64,000 bases of DNA from Saccharina japonica (Eukaryota > Sar > Phaeophyceae > Laminariales > Laminariaceae), in assembly GCA_008828725.1 (NCBI GenBank), contig MEHQ01003574.1:658290-722289 (forward strand), read 5' to 3'. The notes beneath the pieces were generated by a model. It saw only the letters and a list, made by a program, of their open reading frames with translations. It was not told where the DNA came from and did no database searches. How positions within the stretch are numbered: the first letter of the stretch is position 1; each line of letters opens with the position of its first letter. Below, one piece after another: positions 24,101 to 36,100 of this stretch. The translations under genes were made by a program, and so were the position numbers.

Positions 24101-27100
24101 CAACTAGTTGCACAACTTTTTCAAACAGTCGTTGTCTACAGACAACTAGTTGCACAACTTTTTCAAACAGTAGTTGTCTGGCAGACAACTACGAATAGTT
24201 GTAGTTGTACAGGGTGTGAAACATTTTATCACCTGACGCAGGTGAGCAGGATGATGTCCTTCTCCCTGCCCTGGAACGAGTCGACGCTAGCCACCTCGAT
24301 CTCGGAGTAGAGCGACGATCGAAGCGATCCCGTCCGTTGCAGATGGTTGACGAGGTACGACCGCTGCCCTTCGTACGGGGTCACGACCTGGCAAGACGCG
24401 CCAGGGCGACGAGCGAAGCAGGCGTTAAGACCAAATAGTTCTCGCTGGCAACTAACGTAGCAGGACATTTGTGACTGTCGACAACTTGTGAGCGTTGATT
24501 TGTGTTCCTGAAAAACGAAAAACGAGATCAACGTGCCAAACGTTCTGGATACGAAAAGCAGAACTGCAAAAAACACGAGTCCGCCGACAACACCCCACCC
24601 CACCAGCCACCGTTGGCCTGCCCGCCGCCGATCACACCCCGCCCAACTGGCCACCGTTGAACTGCCCGCCACTCCGTCAGTTGGTAAGCGGTCGCCCCTA
24701 GCCGTCTTGTGCCTCGGCGTACAGCTGTGCTGTTTCCGACCCGCTATACCTCCAAAAACCTCCGCTATACAGCAGTACCATTCAGTCGGCCAGCATACAG
24801 CACCCTACAGCAAAGAGAACCTGAGCGAATTCCACAAGCAGAATAAAACCCGCAGAGTCCGCACAAGAAATTTACAACAAAACTAATATCGGTACCTGGT
24901 ACATATTTCTGCAAATCCAATCGTCATCGGTGGCAACGCGGGGACCTCCGCACAGGAGCACACGCCGGAGGTACAGCAGCAGCAGCAGCAGCACATCGCA
25001 CGTGCAGCTGAATCAAAACGCCGCAGGTACAGCAGCAGCAGCAGCAGGAGCAGACAGCTAATTTTGCAGCAACGGATCTTCTCGACTCACCCCGATCTGG
25101 TCAGGAGTGACGCCCTTCTGCAGGAACCTGGTGACACACTTCTCAACCGCCGTGGCCTCCGTCCGATTCAGGTATGACGTTCCGCTCGACGATATTTCCT
25201 CCACCCCCGTGGTCATGAGGAAGAACATGGGCTTGGAGGGCACGGGCCAAGGGAAGTCCACCTGTACCAAACGCGGCAGGCCGGGCGGGGGGGGGGGGGG
25301 GGGGGTCAGCAGGGCTTAAGCTCTCTTTATCTTAATCTTTCAAAGCAGGCGGTGCTGGTCTCATGTTGGGAGCATGGAGGTGCAGAAGCGGGCAACTTCG
25401 AGGATAGGAAACCTGCTTGGGTAGGAGCGGGGGAGGGGGCGTGCGGCGCTCGTTCATGGAGCGACGCGTGACGCATTGTAAGGTGATTGGTGGGAGTTGG
25501 TAAATAGACTTGCAGCTCACGCTGTGCTTGTTACGCAAAAAGCGCAAAAACGCGTGGCACGTTCTGGTAAAAAAACAAAACTTCTCAAGGGTTACTGAGA
25601 TTGCGATATAACGGTAGATCGAACAGGCAGAAAAAATGGGGCAGAAAATCGTGACCTGACAAGCATATAACATATTTTCAGAAAACCTGGGGTCGCGCCG
25701 CCTACATCGATCGGAACGCCAAGTTCGGTTCATACGAAACAAACAAAAGTTGACAGGACACTGGTCATCGCAGCAACCCTTCAGATCCCTAAAACGCCAC
25801 ATACTGCACCCGTTTTCTCCGAGGAACGAGCAAGCAGCAGGCAGTACGTGCAGCACACCAACCAGCCGACAGATCTGGTCCATCGCCCTCCCTCTGCCGA
25901 ATCATCGCACCAACCCTCTATATTCCCAAACGCTACGCACTGCACCCGTTATCTTCCAGAGAGGAGCAAGCAACACGCGGTACGCAGCAAACCAACTAGC
26001 CGACCGACCTGGTCCATGACCCTCTCTCCTTCCGTGACGCCGTTCTGAAGGGTGCCCTCGTAGAACATGTTGGACGGCCACTCCGACAGGCACGGGTGCA
26101 TCCGGTACTGCACCTGACACCGGGGCAAAATCGGGAGAGGGCCACAACCGATAACAATCACCAGGTGAGTTGTCCGGACGCGCTTTCTGCATCGTTTGGG
26201 CGCTAGCCACGTCATCATGGGCGAACAGGTAAACAGTAGTAGTCACGCTCGAAAGTGAACGGAAAGCGACGGCAACTCGCAGCGAATGGTGAGGGCCAGA
26301 GGTGGGTACTATCTTCGGTGACATCGGAGGGGAGGACGACATACAACAGTGGGTGGAATCGGTTGAACACATCCCGGAGGCGCCCGCCAGAGCTTTGAGC
26401 GCCTGGTGTGGGACAAGCCAAGACGTATGTGCCATGACGAGGAGCCATCTGCGGGACAGGAGGGCGATGCCTACTCGCCAGGCGACGCACATATTAATGA
26501 CATCCAAGTATTTCCGACAACGACACACATGCTCTGGTTATTTTCTTGAGCACGACTTGACAAACGCGATTAAGTGGTTCGTCTGGTTCCGCTTCCACTG
26601 GGGGCAAGTATCGAGAACACAAGACGTGTGAACCAGTTTGACCGAAAGTCTACTTGGTCATCAATCGTCACATGGGTATCTACTGTGCATTCGAGCCCGT
26701 CTCACGATTCACTGAATGGTCACTCCACGATCTTTACTCGGCAATCGCCCTATTCGTAACAAATAACAAAAAACAGAGACCTTCGAAGGTACACATCCAA
26801 GGGAACGCTCTGAACCAACAACACAACCACCTCAGGCGGTGCAAGTAATACCCACCCGTTGGAAAGAGGGTCTTCATGAAAAAAAAAACGCAAAAAAGTC
26901 ACCTGCAGGCGCACGGGCCGAATTCCGAGCAGCACGAGCCTCTCGAACAGCGACTGGGTCAGCCCCGCCTTCGATGACTTCTTGCACAGCACCACCTGAG
27001 ACAACCCCAAAAAAAATCGGGCGATGTCATGTCTCACTCCCACCACGACGAGCACCAGAAAACTCTTGTCACTACCCCAAGAACCAAGTCGCGCACGGCG

Positions 27101-30100
27101 ACACCCGCGATTCAACATGCGCCCAAACCGAGACCTGTCACTAGCCACCCAAGACGCCGTGTTAGGTTCAGATAAGGCGAGATCGTAACGCGAGCAAGAA
27201 AGGAAAACATGTGCGACAATCGAAACAAACCTCCGATTTCGAGGCAAAACGCAGGAACGATCCCTAGGCTGCTTGTGGCGGTCCCCTACGAGCAACGTGT
27301 CACACGGGGCAAGGCGTGTTTATGCTTACCGGTCCCAGCTGGCAGTGGTCTCCCACTAGTACCAGCTGCTTGGCGCCCATGACGATCGGGATGAGGCACT
27401 CAGCCTCCATGGCTTGAGTAGCCTCGTCGATCAGCACCTGGGCGAGTACAAGCGGGCGAGACAAGCAAGCAAACAAGCAAGCAGGGAAGCAAGGGTCAAC
27501 AGGCGAAGGGCAAACCACTAAGTGTTTCCTAGCGTGCATCTCACAACCTCTTCTATGCGGCGCGAAGCCAAGCGGCGCCCGCCAAAACGAATGATGCGAA
27601 ACGCAACACTCCCTCCCAAGTCTCCCCCACCCCTCGCATGCTGCAGACACAGACACCTCATCACGTGTGCATATGGTAAGGCACTTACGAGGCAGTTATA
27701 TGGTATATCCATTGCTGCCTCTGGAAGTGGCCACACCAGAAAACAAATCGATTAATTCGAAGCTGTTACCCATACGCAAGAAGGTCCGCCTTACAAGCGG
27801 CTGTTTAGTGTGATGAAGCTCGCCCTTCATGCGACTCGCCCAACATCTCACGGCGCTTGGCGCAAGCAATGTCTGCCTGGTCAGCGAAAACCGCACGTGC
27901 TCCTTCCCGGCATGGTAGGGATGCGAGGATCTATGGTCATACGACTGCAGCCATGCATGACATGAGTGCACCCCCCCCCCCAACCGTCGCAGCGCTCGGC
28001 CAGCGCGCACACACGCCCGCTCCATCTACACGATCACATCACCTGTCGGAAGCGTAGGTTAACGTTGCTGAGGCGGGGGTCGCCAGCCCCCACGCACGTG
28101 GTGCAGATGACGTCAGCGGCCTGCAAAATCTCCCGCTCCGCGGCGGAGCGCAGTCGACGGAAGCGCTTCTCGTCTGCCGCCACCAGCTCACCCTGGCCAG
28201 ATTACAAAAACAAAATCGTGCAACAACGATGCAGGTGGGTGGCGCGCGGATCTGAGCATTAGACAAGGCCAGGACAAGTTCGAGGCGACCATGTGAACAC
28301 CGCTGCTACAGGCGCGCAATCTGGGACGCGGCCGCTAGTTACAGCAGTAGAAGCAAAGTCTTTGGCACGCCCTTCCCGGTAGAGACAAGTATCACCACAG
28401 CAGTCGCAGTTCATTAAGTAAATTGGTTAGTTGGGCGTTCCGCTCTTGCGCGACATTGCCGTTGCCCTGCCGATGGGCGACAGACCGGACGACAACGTCC
28501 ATGGTATCATACAGTACGCAATCACGCTCTGCCTCGAAGAAACTAGGCGCTTCCGACTAAAAAAAGAGCCGACGTTTTCGTTTCTCCGCGACGAGGAATG
28601 ACGCGTGCTACGATAATAGAGGTACACGGTATATACCGTTTTTTGGCTGATTTTGTTTCTGTAATAACGGGGATCCTTTACCCAAAACCGTCGGAATGGT
28701 GCTATTCTTGTGTTACAGAATGTTTCATTTTCTATTTAGGCAGTGGGATTCTTCGTCGGGTAGCGCTTTGCATTTTCCTCGAAACTCATTTTTTTTGTGA
28801 GGTACAGAGCTCCTTAAGGGCCCGTTTTAACCAAGAAAGAAAAAATTCAATTTGGATTAAAAAAAATATATATCAAATCCGCTTTTCATTGGTCAACACG
28901 CGCACCAGCACCAAAATATTAGGATCTTGGGGGGTGCTGGTGCGTGTGTTGACCAATGAAAAGCGAATTTGAATTTTGTTTTTCCCAAATTGAATTTATT
29001 TTATACTCGTTAATATGGGCCCTAAGTGAGCACCCTCAGAAAAGGCCGTAGCATACGTCCAATGCGGAAGTGTGCTGCAGAGGCGCGGAGGCAAGGCTGC
29101 AAAACGCGGAGGTCCGGAAGAAGCTACCTGTGGTAAAGGACAACATAGTAAGAACAACGCAACAGCACCAACACCAACAAATAACAACAACAGCATAAGA
29201 AATGCACCGACTAGACTGGACACTCACCAGTTCGTCCTTGAGCAGTTGCAGCTTGCGCAGGTCCTGCTTGTCCGCGGTGTCCAGCGCCCTAACCATCACG
29301 TGCAACGACAGATGGTCCACATCCGTAGACTGGAAACAACGCACACAAAATTAGCGCCGGGGCCAGCAGCAACAGTAGCATAACACACAAAGGTCAATGT
29401 TGCAGTCGCAGTCATAGCGTACGGAATATGCCAGCGATACGGTTGAGCTTGCGACAAAAAACGGCAGCGCACTCAGCGGGGAGAGCTTGCCCGCCAGCTG
29501 TTCCGCTGGCATGACAACCGCTTTACACCCTGCTCCGAGTTCGTGATCGTTGGCAACAGTGATGGCGCAGCGCGAGCGCCGGGTGGGATTTGCTAGCTAC
29601 GCCTCCCCTGCAGTTGTTGCGAGACGTCTGCCACGTGTGCCGCAACGGCATGTTCTCGGCGCCTGTCGTGCCATGTGGTATTCGTGGGCTGCAGACCCCC
29701 TCCTACGCTTTCGCGTCCGCTGCAACGGGTATCAATAGATCTCCAATTTCCAATCTCCGCAGAACAAACCCTACGGAAAATCCGTGTTTGCTTGTTCGTG
29801 GGTGTCATGCACTATACACGCGGGCGAGATGTTTGGCGCTCCCCTAGCCTGGCTTTAGTTAGAGTCTAAGCGGGCTCCGGCAACACACACTACATATTCT
29901 TGACATGCATCAGTCACCCGTCGCAAAACGGTTCGTCAAGCACGACGAACCGACAGCAGCGACAGCTCGCGCGTACGACAAGAGAGAGAAGACACCCATA
30001 CCCTTTCCCACTCGTGTGCCACACCTTAAGATATCATTTCCCCGGATTATTTTACTCCTTACTATAGGTCAGGGAGGCAAAATCGTGGTCCGAGATCGGA

Positions 30101-33100
30101 AAATAAAACCCCTCGAAAGTGGCGCAGCCAGTTTGTTTTGGCCCATTTTCGGCCCGTTTCGGCTCCGGGTTGGGGTCACCACGGTTAAGGTTTGGGTTGG
30201 GTCTGCGCCCGTGCCTACAATCACTAGAAAGCCCGCGAAACAGTGAACAGCCCGAGTCCCGGAAGGTCTATCCGAAGGCGCTGTAAATACCACTCGCCAC
30301 CTTTTGGCACTCGTGTGCCATCTTTCTCCCTTTCGCGTGCGACGACTCACCACCGCTTCCCGGCTCTTGGCGCAGAGGCGCACGACCCTGAGGCCGGTGG
30401 CGCTTATCTTAGCCGTCAGGTGATCCACGGCGACGTTGGAAGGCGCGCAGACGAGCACCTGCATGTAGTTCGCGTAGCGAGAGGACAGCATCAACCTCGT
30501 CAGAAACGAGGGCGGTATGGACCTTGCTTGGTCAAGCTTCGACCAAATGGTTCAAGTATAGTATTCAAGGAGATGCACGGGGACGTGAGGTGAGCGCCGC
30601 TCTGACGCGGGATTAGTAAGCCATCGACGCCATAATCTAAGGTAGGTGGTACGTACACTGGGCATTTTTGTTTCAGGTTCCTCACAGTGAGCAGTACTGG
30701 TACTTGGCTTTAAACGCTATCGCTGGCCCCAAGTCGTAAATGGTATTGTCAGAAGCAGAAAAACACTAAACACTCTCAGCGGTGACACCAAATACGAAAT
30801 AGTAGGGCCGTGAATCGAATAGCGAAAGTTCGATTGGATTTGTTCGTGCCCAATTCGGGGAAGCTGATTACTCTTGTTTTTCCGATAAATCGGCTTGCTT
30901 GAATTTCGAGAGCAATCGAACGAGCGAAGCGAGCACCAATCACCCCCCTCCCCCCGGCTGGTGAGGGGGACACCATAGCCGGTGAAGAACGTTATGAAAC
31001 CATCGGCGAAACGATCACCCCCATTTTGCGATTTTGATGTCGATTGAATCGGCTGCGATGCGATTCGCAGCCCGATGAAGCAGCAGAGTGAGCAGAGTGG
31101 AGGCCGTGGAAAAAGTAAGGACGGGGAGGATAAAAAAAGCTGCTTTTTATTGCCACGCGCGACGATCAAAGTCGCGCAGCCTACATAGGCTAGTCGAGAG
31201 AGCGGCCATCGTGTGCGCCGCTGAACAGCAACCTGCATTTCACCGAAACATTGCTTCAGGAACAAGATAGCGTTAAAGTGAACCAATAAAACCCATGCGT
31301 GCATCCGCACACGCTCCTTGTAAAACCATGGGGTGCAACTAAAGCACCTCACCTGTGGCAAGTGCACTATCCTTTCCGGGCTGCGCATTTCTTCGCGCAG
31401 CCTGCCTGTGTCTTTCCGCCAACACACGATCGTAGTTTCACTTACGGCGCTGTCTATATCTACAGTAAAGCCCAGGGCTGGAGCAGGAAAAACGGCCCAT
31501 GCTAATATATACGCCATCTGACGTGCGATACGTGCGACACCACCTCTTTGCCCTAAAAAAAATCGAAATCGACAAAAACAAAAGCAAGGGCGATTCCAAC
31601 GCACCTGCCCCATCCCCTGACGAGCGAGGTGGTAGACCAACGTAGCCGATGTCACGGTCTTCCCAGTTCCCGGGGGGCCCTGGATGAGAGACAGCGGTCG
31701 CTGTAGCACCGCTTTCACGGCGGTGAATTGCGAGTGGTTGAGCTCGGGTAAGCCCGGGGCCGAGAATCGGGGCGGCAGGATAACCCGCAGCACTTGTGGC
31801 TCCACCTCGTGCCCGAGAAGCCTTGTGTGCCCGATGGACCGATGAGTGGGTGCACGGAAAAGGAGGGGGGGGCGGACACGGCGCGTTAGAAAACTGTTTC
31901 GCAGAATGTCGCTCAAAACCAAACTACAGCAAACGACCCACTCTCGCTCGGTGGCTGCATATGATCTCCTCCGCCTCCCCTAATGTCCCCACCAACGCAG
32001 GAATCGGTTGTGGATGTCGTGGCCGCAGGTGCGAGTACAGACACAGCCAGAGGAGCGAGTACAGACACACACCTAGGGAAAGTTGCGGTATCGCCTGCTT
32101 TATTATCTCCCGTCAAATAACGGGAGGACTCCTACAGCCGTGGCGCCCAGGCGCGGGTGGGTTACATAGCGACGGCCAAAGGTGACCAGATGTGATCGTG
32201 GCAAACAAAAACAAAAAAATTGCCCTCTACGAGTACTGTAGCCAAGCGAGCACGGAAAAAAACCCGGTAATTTTGCTACACGCAACGCTAGCAGCAAGCA
32301 ACACGCGTGCTTTGTCCGCACTAAATCGCAGGCCAGCGCGGAGCGACCCATAGTCAGCAAATTTAATATCTACACAAAATAAAAATCAACCTCATGTTGT
32401 TACGACTCGATGCTATTATAGGAGGCTTTCGGAATGCATTCGGTTCACAATTCGGTTTTCGTTTCGATTCACAATTTTGACCAGGATTCGGCTCGATGAT
32501 GCGTTCGTACTAATAGACGAATGGGATCGGCACCTCTCTTTGGTCAGGTGAGAAACGCTGCGACACGGCCTAGAATTGAAGTACCTGTGGTAGATGTAGC
32601 CGGAGACGGAGGTGTCGTCGACCGCGAAGGTCTTGAGGGCCACCTGCATGCGGTCGTACGACACGGCCTTCCACACGAACTCCAACTGACGACCATAACA
32701 CCGTAAAACCGCGCGTAACCACAGTCCAGCAGCCGCAGCGGTCACAGCAGCCACAGCAGCCACAGCAGCAACAACGGCGGCGGCAATCAAGAGCAGGAGC
32801 AAGCAAGCGCGATAGTCGACATCAGCGCATCGTGTTACGAACGAAGGTTGACGGACAACACGATGGGGGGCGCCTGGGTCTCAAAGACGGCAAAGGACGT
32901 GTGTGCGTGCGCATGCCAGCTTACACCAAAAGGACAGCTGACCGGCCTTGTCGTTGTCTTTCAGCAAATACCTCCACAGCGTTGTTAGCCCGGATCACCG
33001 ACACGCGCTGTAGGGCTTCATGCGTCAGGCCCATCTTCGAATCACAAAAAACGAAAAAATGCTACTGTTGTTGTAGACAATAGACACAATCGACGGTATT

Positions 33101-36100
33101 TACAGCGAAAAAGGAGCGCTAGCATTTCAGCTCTGCACCTCCGAGACAAGGCTGCACCGCCGAATAACGGCGTCCAGCACGGGCGGAATGGCAACATACA
33201 CAAGCTCTCCGGCGGCTTAGTACAAAAGTCGCCTAAGCGCGACCTTCCATACGCTTAACCCTGATGCTACTGCAACATCAGTCCCACACAATTTTTCATG
33301 TACTTTGTTCCCAAAAGCGTCAGTGCAGCTCTAAAGGGGGGTAACGTCACAGCATGCACGGTGGTGCCCGACGTAATGCAGCGGAAAGCCGTAACCCGCC
33401 AGTATTTACAGAAACACGTAAATAAATCCCGCTAATTACCTGGTAGCCGTCAGTGACATCAAGCGGCACGTTGCCACCGAGCATCATGAGCGACACCTCG
33501 CTGTCGGAGATCCGCAACACCTGGCCCAGCCCTTCCCAAGGCTTTCCGTACGCCCGCTGCCCCACAGGGTCCAGCGTGAGCTTGAGCTCGTCGCCCGATT
33601 GCATCCTCGCCATGTTTTCCTCGGTCTGCGCCAGACTGTTGAGCAAAACCGTTGCCAAGAGAGGGAGGAGAAAGAGGGGGAGGAGGAGGGGGAAGGAGGG
33701 AAGAAGGGGGAGGGAGGGACGAGGGGGGGTCAGAGAGGAGGAGGCGGAGGAGGTTCGTAGAGGAGTAGGGGGGGGGAGGAGGGGGCAAAGACGAAGGGTG
33801 GTCATTCTCGGTCCGCACAACCCAGTCGCACATTCGACGGGGGAGCATTGAGCTCGTCTGCCGGAGAAATAGGCCCTGTCCGCGGCAATGTTGGGCTTGG
33901 TTCTCGCGTGCAAACAAGCGGTGGCGGGCAGTTCGCCGCAACAACACGCCTTCAGGCGCAGGGAACAGCCTCACGCCGTCAGGCCGACGCTTGGCGATAA
34001 CCGGTACACCACGTGCTTGCCAGCCTAAACACCAACACTGACAAAACGAAATCCTAAACGTTAACCCTGCCGTGTTGCTGCAACATCGACGGGTATACAA
34101 TAGCCGCAGAAGGCGTGCAACACGGCCGTAGCGCGGAGACGGGGATGCGGGGTCAAGCACGCACCGGAAGATGGCAATGCGCTTCTTGTTCAGGCCCTGG
34201 TCCCAGCGTACACTCAGGCCGTCCTGGCCCTGGCTGTCCTTGGAACTCTTGTCGTAGTCGGCCTCGAGCTTGACAAGCGGGGCCATGATGTTCTGGTAGT
34301 GGTAGCCATCCTCGTACTTGAGCAGCACCGCCTGCAGCACGAGATGACACAGCCATGACGACAAGGCTTGAAAAAAAAAAAATTGCAACACTGTACCCCC
34401 GTTTGTGCAAAAAAAATAGACGAACCATCAATCGGTTCAACGTACAGCCGCTGTGTACTGTTAATACTGTAGGAGTATAGCCCAGCTAAATTGACACACG
34501 AAACATATTGTATACGTGGACGTGCGGGGAGCTTTAACCCGTCCGCCCGAGGCTTAAAAAACAAAAAACAAACATATAGCGTGCGGATGTGTTTCACATG
34601 CAGTTCACACACCCCTCCCGGTGCGCACATAATCCCCTTGAGTAGAGAGCAGGCGTGTCGAAGCAAACCTCGTGCTCCGCTCCGCGCCACCCATGCCTCA
34701 GAGAAGCGGAGGGCGACACGGGTGATGGGAACTCAAATGCAGCGTGCGGGCCACAGTACCAAATCAACGGAAGCGATGCATGCGTGTCGCGCACCTGAGC
34801 CTCGTCGTCAATACCCGGCTTCTCGAGGTCTTCCAGAGTGGCCTCCGGCTCTTTGTTCCACAGCTCTTCCAGCTTCGCAATCTGCGCCGATGATATGTGC
34901 CTCGCCCGGGACTGCGAAAATAGAAAGAGACAAAGCGGTCATTTCAAATCATAGCGTGGCGTGCGCAAAAAACAATGCGCCGCGGTCTTGAAAAAAAGGC
35001 TTCTTGCGGTGGGGTCGTCGACCCTGGAAGACGGCTGACACTCCGAGAAGCGGCAGGAGAGTGCGTTGCGCAAGCCGCGGCAGGTTTATGTTTGGTGTAT
35101 TCTGCAATGGGGATGTAAAGGCTTCCCCCCTTAACGCCGTGGACAGAAGTGATAGGCCTCGCAATAGACGGCAAAGGCGTCGGCGAATCGTATCGAGGCT
35201 TTGTTCACACGGCGATCGAAACGTCCCAACGCGACCTCGTGGAGAGCGGCGACAACTAAAACACGCTACTCAAAGGCGCTATGCTGTGCCAATCTCACGC
35301 TGCAAACACGGAGCAGCAGAAAAACGGAGGGCCCCCGTATAGAGAGACCATGTTAATCACCTGCTGCTGCTCGGAGGGCACTTTGACGAGCCACGGCAAG
35401 AAACGCCTATCCTGAACGAGCGGCAGCCACTCCGACAGGTCCCACCCCATGTCCTGCAGTGTCGAAGAGGGTGAGTTAACAGAACGCGCCGCCATTAATG
35501 CATGAACGAAGACGACATGTCCCCCGTAAGCGTGGAAAGCGGGCAAGTCTACCGCCCCGTTGGCGTGTCATATCGCTCTCCCGCTCTCCGCCAAGAGGTC
35601 AATTCACCCAAAACAAAAACACCCGACGCAGGCAGGCCTAAATGTAACTTGCGGCACGCGACCATCAAGATGGAAAGCAAAGTCTGCAGCAGTACCAACA
35701 GCGACACTGCACCTTGAGGCCCGGAGCTCCCTCGACGCAAACGCGGCACAGCAGCACGACCACAGAGTCCGCCTTGGCCGGGACGAAGCCCATGAGGAAC
35801 AGATTGCGCGACCCGCAGTTGTAGCACTCCAGGATCGTCTCGCCCAGGGGGGAATCGGGGTGCAAGCAGACCTGAGACGTTGACGAACGGAAGAGAGGGC
35901 GAGACGAGTGAGTGGGGGGGGTTGGTTGGTGGGTGGTTGGGCCGATGGGTGGGTGGGTGCGTCGGTAGGTGGGTGGGTGGCACAGGCGCGGCGCAACCCT
36001 TGACAGCGTACTGGTCCACAGGGGTAGCTCTTGATGTCGCACAATACAGTAAGGCAAGGAGCAACCCACTAGACGGTATGGCGAGAAGTGCTCGTTAAAC

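Larger units (their letters stand above)
22344..24221. mobile_element. Inverted-repeat-bounded element with two 42-bp arrays and a coding-like core
   Basis: Ends are exact 24-bp inverse complements: 22344-22367 (starts tttcacaccctgtacaacta) and 24198-24221. Inside lie array 1 (about 22405-22997), a core of about 550 bp (23016-23565) and array 2 (about 23566-24197). At 22998-23015 an 18-bp copy of the right end (gtagttgtacagggtgtg) closes array 1, so array 1 could itself be a 672-bp element. Flanks show no clear target-site duplication beyond a possible CA. The unit sits in a UPF1 intron, its right end 11 bases inside the intron from the splice donor. No transposase is present. Confidence 0.7.

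Noticed and set aside
22405-24197. CRISPR-like array and long periodic ORFs on both strands
   Set aside because: The repeats are contiguous 42-bp units with no spacers, in a eukaryotic intron. The open frames exist only because the unit is divisible by three and lacks stops.
28000-28260. ORFs in other frames over the UPF1 exon 28043-28192
   Set aside because: The frame with clear homology ([15 protein letters not shown]) is different; the others are shadows.
30717-31922. 401-codon minus-strand ORF as a single gene
   Set aside because: Only 31605-31821 matches UPF1. The rest is intron read-through in the same frame and contains no family similarity.
33459-34391. 310-codon minus-strand ORF as one exon
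   Set aside because: It joins the UPF1 exon 34165-34331 to intron sequence. Homology and splice sites show separate exons 34165-34331 and 33440-33635, the latter read in another frame.
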